Source of the DNA: CAVYWD01 sp963772225
GTDB taxonomy: Bacteria > Myxococcota > Myxococcia > Myxococcales > UBA5297
NCBI GenBank assembly: GCA_963772225.1
Contig: CAVYWD010000011.1
Location: 62,001-126,000, forward strand
Direction of reading: 5' to 3'
Length of the DNA: 64,000 nt
Shown: piece after piece, positions 59,417 to 64,000 of the stretch
How positions within the stretch are numbered: the stretch's first letter is position 1
Layout of the letters: every line of letters starts with the position of its first letter
Made by a program: the position numbers and the translations under genes
The notes under the pieces: model-generated
Seen by the model: only the letters and a program-made list of their open reading frames with translations
Told to the model about the DNA's origin: nothing
Databases searched by the model: none

Positions 59417-60889
59417 ATGTACATCATCGAAGTGGCAAGCGAATGCGCTCCGGTCGCCAAAGTCGGCGGTCTGGCCGACGTGGTCTTTGGCCTCAGCCGG
59501 GAGCTCGAGCTGCGCGGACATTCGGTGGAGCTCATCCTGCCGAAGTACGACTGCATGCGCTACGACCACGTCTGGGGCCTGCAGGTCACCTACCAGGACC
59601 TGTGGGTCCCGTGGGGCGGCGGGAGCATTCACTGCTCGGTCTGGTTCGGATTCGTTCACGGCCGAAAGTGCTTCTTCATCGAGCCCCATTCGCCGGACCG
59701 GTTCTTCGAGCGCCGAATGTATTACGGCGCCCCGGACGACGCCCTGCGGTTCGCCTTCTTCAGCAAGGCGGCGCTGGAATTCATGCTCAAGTCGGGCAAG
59801 CGCCCGGACATCATCCACGTCCACGACTGGCAGACGGCCCTTGTGCCGGTGTTGCTCTTCGAGCTCTACGCGCATCACGGCATGGGTCAGCAGCGCGTGT
59901 GCTTCACCATTCACAATTTCAAGCACCAGGGCATCGCCGGGGCGAACCTGCTCTCGGCGACCGGGCTCAACAGGCCCGAGTACTTCTTTTCCAAGGACCG
60001 ACTGGGCGACGATTTCAACCCCCGCGCCGTCAACCTGACCAAGGGCGGCGTGGTCTATTCCAACTTCGTCACCACCGTCTCGCCCACCCATGCCTGGGAG
60101 GTCCGCCACTCGGATCAGGGCTTCGGCCTGGGGCACGCGCTCCACGTCCACGGCGCCAAGTTCGGCGGTATTCTCAACGGCCTGGACTACGACATGTGGA
60201 ACCCGGAGCTCGACCGCTCCATCCCGGTCAATTTCTCCGCCGACACGCTCGAAAACAAGTATGCGAACAAGCGGGCGCTGCGAAACCGGCTCCTCTTGGC
60301 CGACAACTTCAAGCCCATCATTGCGTCGGTGGGGCGCCTGGACAGCCAGAAGGGCGTTCATTTGATCCACCACGCGCTCTTCTACGCCCTCACGCACGGC
60401 GCCGAGTTCGTGCTCTTGGGCAGCAGCCCGGATCGCGGCATCAACGAGCACTTCTGGCGCCTCAAGCGCATGGTCAACGACAGCCCCGACTGCCACCTGG
60501 AGTTAGGCTACGACGAGGAGCTGGCGCACCTCATCTACGCCGGCGCCGACATGGTCGTCGTCCCCAGCCTGTTCGAGCCCTGCGGGCTCTCGCAGCTCAT
60601 CGCCATGCGCTATGGCGCGGTCCCCGTCGTGCGCTCCGTGGGCGGGCTCGCCGACACGGTCTTCGACCGCGAGTTCTCGGAAAAGCCGCCGGAGGAGCGC
60701 AACGGGTTCGTGTTCGAGCACGCGAACCAGCAGGGGCTGGAGTCGGCCTTGTCCCGGGCCATCGGGCTGTGGCATCACTTCCCGAACGAATTCCGCGACC
60801 TCACCGTCAACGGAATGCGCGCCGATTACTCCTGGAACCAGCCGGGCCAGCACTACCTCAACATTTTCGAGCACATCCGTCACAAGTGA
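59417..60889 (+). CDS. glgA: Glycogen synthase (GT5)
   Basis: 490 residues, the normal length for the family. The N-terminal Rossmann motif SECAPVAKVGGLADVV (KxGGL binds the sugar nucleotide) and DIIHVHDWQTALVPVL are diagnostic. The C-terminal half has GRLDSQKGVHLI and FEPCGLSQLIAMRYGAVPVV with the catalytic Glu. It extends alpha-1,4-glucan from ADP- or UDP-glucose in the cytoplasm. It sits tightly between two GH57 genes on the same strand, which implies one transcript for alpha-glucan build-up and trimming. Confidence 0.94.
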   Translation: MYIIEVASECAPVAKVGGLADVVFGLSRELELRGHSVELILPKYDCMRYDHVWGLQVTYQDLWVPWGGGSIHCSVWFGFVHGRKCFFIEPHSPDRFFERRMYYGAPDDALRFAFFSKAALEFMLKSGKRPDIIHVHDWQTALVPVLLFELYAHHGMGQQRVCFTIHNFKHQGIAGANLLSATGLNRPEYFFSKDRLGDDFNPRAVNLTKGGVVYSNFVTTVSPTHAWEVRHSDQGFGLGHALHVHGAKFGGILNGLDYDMWNPELDRSIPVNFSADTLENKYANKRALRNRLLLADNFKPIIASVGRLDSQKGVHLIHHALFYALTHGAEFVLLGSSPDRGINEHFWRLKRMVNDSPDCHLELGYDEELAHLIYAGADMVVVPSLFEPCGLSQLIAMRYGAVPVVRSVGGLADTVFDREFSEKPPEERNGFVFEHANQQGLESALSRAIGLWHHFPNEFRDLTVNGMRADYSWNQPGQHYLNIFEHIRHK

Positions 60890-60926
60890 CCGCGCTTACT
60901 TTCGGCGCGAGCGAGGAGCACCCACC

Positions 60927-62390
60927 ATGAGCGAGCTCTCGGAGTACATCGAAGGCGTCCCGAACCTTTCCGGGCAGGAGAAGGAGGTCGCCAAGGCCGT
61001 CGCCGACGGGCGCGGGCGTCAGCTCTACCTGGGCCAGGGCGGGGTCGACTTCGGCAAGGCGCGCAGCGCCTGCGCCGTCGCGCTGCACATGCACCAGCCG
61101 CTCATTCCAGCGGGAGGCGGCGACCTGCACACCGCCGCGCTCATCTCCAACCTGCAGCACATGGCGGAGAACCAGGGCATCGGCGACAACCACAACGCGC
61201 CGGTGTTTCGCTGGTGCTACAAGCGCATGGGCGAATTCATCCCGCAGCTCGTCGGCGAAGGAAAGCAGCCGCGGGTCATGCTGGAGTACTCGGGCACGCT
61301 GCTCCACGGCCTGAGAAAGATGGGCGCCGACGACGTGCTCGACGCTCTCAAGACCATCACCTGCGACGAGCGCTATCGCCCGTGCGTCGAGTGGCTGGGC
61401 TGCCCCTGGGGCCATGCCGTCGCCCCCAGCACGCCCATCCAGGATTACCGCCTGCACGTGCGCGCCTGGCAGCACCACTTCGCGGCCATCTTCGGCCTCG
61501 AGGCGGTGGGCCGCGTGCGCGGCTTCTCGCCGGCCGAGATGGCGCTGCCCAACCACCCGGACGTCGCGTACGCCTTCGTCCACACGCTCAAAGAGTGCGG
61601 CTTCCAGTGGGTGCTGGTGCAGGAGCACACGATCGAGGAGCCGGAGACCGGCCGCGGGCCCCAGGCCAAGTACCTGCCCCACCGCCTGGTGGTGAAGAGC
61701 TCCCGGGGCGAGACCGAGAGCATCATCGCCATCATCAAGACCCAGGGCTCGGACACCAAGCTCGTGGCCCAAATGCAGCCCTGGTACGAGGCGCGCAGCC
61801 TCTCGCGCCAACCGCTGGCCCAGCGCCTCGTCCCGCCGCTCGTCACGCAGATCGCCGACGGCGAGAACGGCGGCGTCATGATGAACGAGTTCCCGTCCAA
61901 ATACCTCGAGGTGGCGCGCGAGTCCTCGCACTCGGACGTGCCGCTCATGAACGCCTCCGAGTACCTGGAGCACCTCTTCGCGTCCGGGGTGAAGGAGAAC
62001 GACCTCCCCGCCGTTCAGCCGCTGCACCAGAAGGCCATCTGGGACCGGATGAAGCCCGGCGACGGCCCCGACAAGCTGGCGAAGGTCATCGAAGAGGCGA
62101 AGAAGGCCGACCACCGCTTCCACATGGAGGGCGGCAGCTGGACCAACAACATCTCCTGGGTGCGCGGCTACGACGACGTGCTCAAGCCCATGGAAGAGGC
62201 GAGCGCCGAGTTCTACACCGCCGTCATCGAGAAGAAGGTCCCCACCTCGGAGCACCGCTATCGAAACGCCCTGCTCCACCTGCTCTCGTCCCAGACGAGC
62301 TGCTACCGGTACTGGGGCCAGGGCCTCTGGACCGACTACGGCAAGGAGATCTGCCGCCGCGTCGGCGACATCCTGAAGTTCGACTTCTGA
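60927..62390 (+). CDS. GH57 family alpha-glucan-acting enzyme, second copy
   Basis: 487 residues, start ATG at 60927 behind GAGGAG. ALHMHQPLIPAGGGD is the GH57 HQP motif. GFSPAEMALPNHPDV carries the nucleophile Glu and TQIADGENGGVMMNEFP the acid Asp. A C-terminal LSSQTSCYRYWGQGLWTDYGK block (shared in shape with SCNYYWGEEW of the first copy) is typical of this subgroup. A N-terminal 45-residue extension is unusual. A strong terminator follows at 62436, so the operon ends here. Confidence 0.88.
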   Translation: MSELSEYIEGVPNLSGQEKEVAKAVADGRGRQLYLGQGGVDFGKARSACAVALHMHQPLIPAGGGDLHTAALISNLQHMAENQGIGDNHNAPVFRWCYKRMGEFIPQLVGEGKQPRVMLEYSGTLLHGLRKMGADDVLDALKTITCDERYRPCVEWLGCPWGHAVAPSTPIQDYRLHVRAWQHHFAAIFGLEAVGRVRGFSPAEMALPNHPDVAYAFVHTLKECGFQWVLVQEHTIEEPETGRGPQAKYLPHRLVVKSSRGETESIIAIIKTQGSDTKLVAQMQPWYEARSLSRQPLAQRLVPPLVTQIADGENGGVMMNEFPSKYLEVARESSHSDVPLMNASEYLEHLFASGVKENDLPAVQPLHQKAIWDRMKPGDGPDKLAKVIEEAKKADHRFHMEGGSWTNNISWVRGYDDVLKPMEEASAEFYTAVIEKKVPTSEHRYRNALLHLLSSQTSCYRYWGQGLWTDYGKEICRRVGDILKFDF

Positions 62391-62435
62391 TCGCAGCGGG
62401 CCGGCGCGCCCGGCAGACGCGAGCAGCCGAATGAC

Positions 62436-62473
62436 GCCGCGGGGCCGCGAAGGCCTCGCGGCGCTTTTCGTTT
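62436..62473 (+). terminator. Rho-independent terminator of the GH57-glgA-GH57 operon
   Basis: An 11-bp stem (GCCGCGGGGCC with GGCCTCGCGGC, one G-T pair) with a GCGAA loop is followed by GCTTTTCGTTT. It lies 46 bp after the last stop. Confidence 0.8.
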
Positions 62474-62526
62474 CGGCGCGGCTTTCTCGCCAGCAGGCCG
62501 GGTTTCGCCGACCGCCGAAGAAACCT

Positions 62527-63090
62527 CTAGAACGCGAGCGACGCGTGGGCCCCGACCCGCAGCCACTGGATGCTCTTGCTGTCCGCCTCGATCTGCGAAA
62601 GCGACACGTCCACGTACCCCACCTGGACGCCCACGGCGAAGAAGCTCGCGAGCCGGAGGTCGAGCGCGCCGCCGACCTCCACCGAGGGACCCGTCTCGGT
62701 CCGGTCGACGCTGCTCCCGTTCATGAGGTGGACGTTGCCGGCGCCGAAGTGCACGTACGCCGAGGGGACGACCGATCCGAGCGCGAGGCCCACACGCCCC
62801 CCGACCATGGCCTGGAAGACCCGATCCGCCTTGTCGGCGCGGAGCTGGTCGAACGAGTTGTGGAAGGTGAGCTCGAGCTCTGGGGTCAGCTCGAGGGGGC
62901 CGAGGTCGAAGCGCAGCCCCGCCATGCCCGTGATGCTCCAGGACGCCGGGAGCTGCACGGCGTTGGAGCCGACGTTCGCGTTTCCAGCCAGGCCAGCGCT
63001 CAACACGATCGCGGCGTGGGCAGCCCCAGGGGCAGCGGTCACCGCCAGGGAGAGAACGGACGCTGCCAGAAAAGGACGAATCATTGCCAT
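62527..63090 (-). CDS. Outer-membrane beta-barrel protein
   Basis: About 187 residues. A signal peptide (FLAASVLSLAVTAAPGAAHA) is followed by alternating hydrophobic strands with aromatic girdles (LRFDLGPLELTPELELTF, MVGGRVGLALGSVVP, FAVGVQVGYVDVSLSQ) and a terminal Phe (HASLAF), the assembly signal of outer-membrane barrels. Starts at 63090 and 63084 are possible; the second has AAGGAGG at ideal spacing. Function unknown. Confidence 0.82.
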   Translation of the reverse strand: MAMIRPFLAASVLSLAVTAAPGAAHAAIVLSAGLAGNANVGSNAVQLPASWSITGMAGLRFDLGPLELTPELELTFHNSFDQLRADKADRVFQAMVGGRVGLALGSVVPSAYVHFGAGNVHLMNGSSVDRTETGPSVEVGGALDLRLASFFAVGVQVGYVDVSLSQIEADSKSIQWLRVGAHASLAF

Positions 63091-63206
63091 GCCTCCTTGG
63101 GGCGTGAATGGAGCCTGGAGATCCTGCAACCGGTTTGCCGACCTCCAGGCCCTCAACAGAAAGGGTGCTAAGAAGAGGCGCCGCCATTCGGCCGCCCGTC
63201 GCCTCT

Positions 63207-63232
63207 CCCCCTCCCCGCGAGCGGGGAGGGGG
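63207..63232. repeat. GC-rich intergenic palindrome, copy 2
   Basis: The same 12-bp arms as at 17603-17628 (CCCCCTCCCCGC) flank a GA centre. It lies between two minus-strand genes, 17 bp after the MarR stop, where it could also act as a terminator. Confidence 0.75.
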
Positions 63233-63248
63233 CAGGGGGTGAGGCCGA

Positions 63249-63701
63249 CTAGGCGGCCAAGGAGAGCCCGAGCTTCTTGCAAAGCCGCGCGAGCTCCTTC
63301 TGCTCGGCGGGGTTGAGGGCTGAGAGGCTCTGTGCGATGAGGCTCGCGTGCGCCGGAAAGATTCGCCCGATCAGCGCTCGACCGTCCTCGGTCAGCTCCA
63401 CGTTGACCAGCCGGCGGTCCTGGGCGCTCCGCTCGCGCCGGATGAGGCCCACCCGCTCGAGGTTGTCGAGCACCGTCGTGACGTTGGCGTCGCTGCGCAA
63501 AAGCTTCTTGCCCAGGGCCCGCTGGCACATGGGGCCCAGATGCAGGAGCGCCTCGAGAACGCCGAGCTGTCCGAGCGTGAGCCCCTGCTCTGAGAGATAG
63601 GTCTGCAGGCGCGCGTTGAGCGTCTCCGTGGCGCGGACGAGCTTGATGAAGGTCTCCAGCGCGCGGACTTGCTCAGGGCTGCCTTGATAGTGCGTCGGCA
63701 T
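63249..63701 (-). CDS. MarR-family transcriptional regulator
   Basis: 150 residues, start MPTHYQGSPEQVRAL at 63701. The winged helix spans about 45-115: LTLGQLGVLEALLHLG, the recognition helix region LLRSDANVTTVLDNLER, and the wing RRERSAQDRRLVNVELTEDG with the family Asp-Arg. It binds DNA as a dimer and usually answers small ligands. Its target is unknown, but it is followed by a barrel-protein gene on the same strand and lies about 120 bp downstream of another. A longer open frame to 63857 lacks family similarity. Confidence 0.9.
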   Translation of the reverse strand: MPTHYQGSPEQVRALETFIKLVRATETLNARLQTYLSEQGLTLGQLGVLEALLHLGPMCQRALGKKLLRSDANVTTVLDNLERVGLIRRERSAQDRRLVNVELTEDGRALIGRIFPAHASLIAQSLSALNPAEQKELARLCKKLGLSLAA

Positions 63702-63820
63702 GCGGCAAAGGGCTCTTGTGCCGCGCCCTGCGGAGGCGGCGGTCACGATAGGGCTCAAGCATATCGCACCGATCGCGCCGCCGCTCATCTCTTCCGCAGA
63801 CCTCGAGGCGAGGCGTGACC

Positions 63821-64000
63821 TCAGAAGGCCGCGGAGCCCTGGACAACCGCCTGCCACGCGTCCGGATGGGCCTGCATCGGCGACACCCGGCCGCCGATGC
63901 CCGGCGTGACGTCGTAGGTGCCGCGAAGGCCCACTTGAAGCGGCTTATTGGTGAAGAAGTCAGCTCCGATGCCGACGGGGATCACCGCCTGGATGGCGCT
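63821..64000 (-). CDS. Outer-membrane beta-barrel protein, C-terminal end only
   Basis: The last 59 residues of a gene entering from the right. Strands such as IPVGIGADFFTNKPLQVGLR and GTYDVTPGIGGRV followed by a terminal AAF fit an outer-membrane protein with the C-terminal Phe signal. It resembles barrel proteins with an OmpA-like fold. The N-terminus is outside the window. Confidence 0.65.
   Translation of the reverse strand, partial: SAIQAVIPVGIGADFFTNKPLQVGLRGTYDVTPGIGGRVSPMQAHPDAWQAVVQGSAAF

Overview
The window is high-GC DNA with long overlapping open frames on both strands. A trans-acyltransferase polyketide cluster, many secreted carbohydrate-active lipoproteins with Ser/Asp/Gly linkers, a glucanase ending in a MYXO-CTERM-like tail, a kinase/ATPase/histidine-kinase hybrid and a Hint-domain toxin together suggest a myxobacterium (Myxococcota). 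This is inferred from gene content, not from a marker gene.

Layout. 1-17029 (minus): a trans-AT PKS/NRPS locus. It runs from a free acyltransferase-enoylreductase fusion, through a megasynthase with three KS modules (KS-DH-KR-MT-ACP, KS-DH-KR-ACP, KS-ACP), into a second synthase that leaves the window and starts with a docking domain, half a condensation domain and a methyltransferase. 18024-24930: envelope and polysaccharide genes (membrane protein, O-antigen-ligase-like protein, UDP-galactopyranose mutase) with two decayed genes. 24930-35785: a nested mobile island. It holds a truncated DUF4338/IS66-like unit, a recombinase trio (RIT1) whose third gene is cut, an intact inverted trio (RIT2) with short terminal inverted repeats, and two 1367-bp inverted copies of an integrase-plus-zinc-finger element flanking RIT2.

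36135-41401: a PIN-like gene, a GH30-like C-terminal remnant, a secreted cupin and a CBM6-GH44 lipoprotein. 41598-47490 (minus): a very large kinase-ATPase-GAF-PAS-histidine kinase-receiver protein. 47583-50494: a metallo-beta-lactamase remnant, then the most unusual pair: a toxin with a Flp/Tad-type prepilin N-terminus, a Hint domain and an HNH nuclease, followed by a SUFU-type immunity gene, and then a 42-bp tandem repeat array. 51506-57479: a GH43-like protein, a GH16 glucanase, a small YqjD/YqjE-like membrane pair and a PL11 rhamnogalacturonan lyase. 58231-62390: a GH57-glgA-GH57 alpha-glucan operon. 62527-64000: two outer-membrane barrel proteins around a MarR regulator.

Single-base frame breaks occur in many otherwise well-conserved genes: three in the PKS, one each in the kinase, GH43-like, PIN-like and zinc-ribbon genes and in the GH30 remnant. 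Residual long-read assembly errors are the simplest explanation, so these genes may be intact in the organism.
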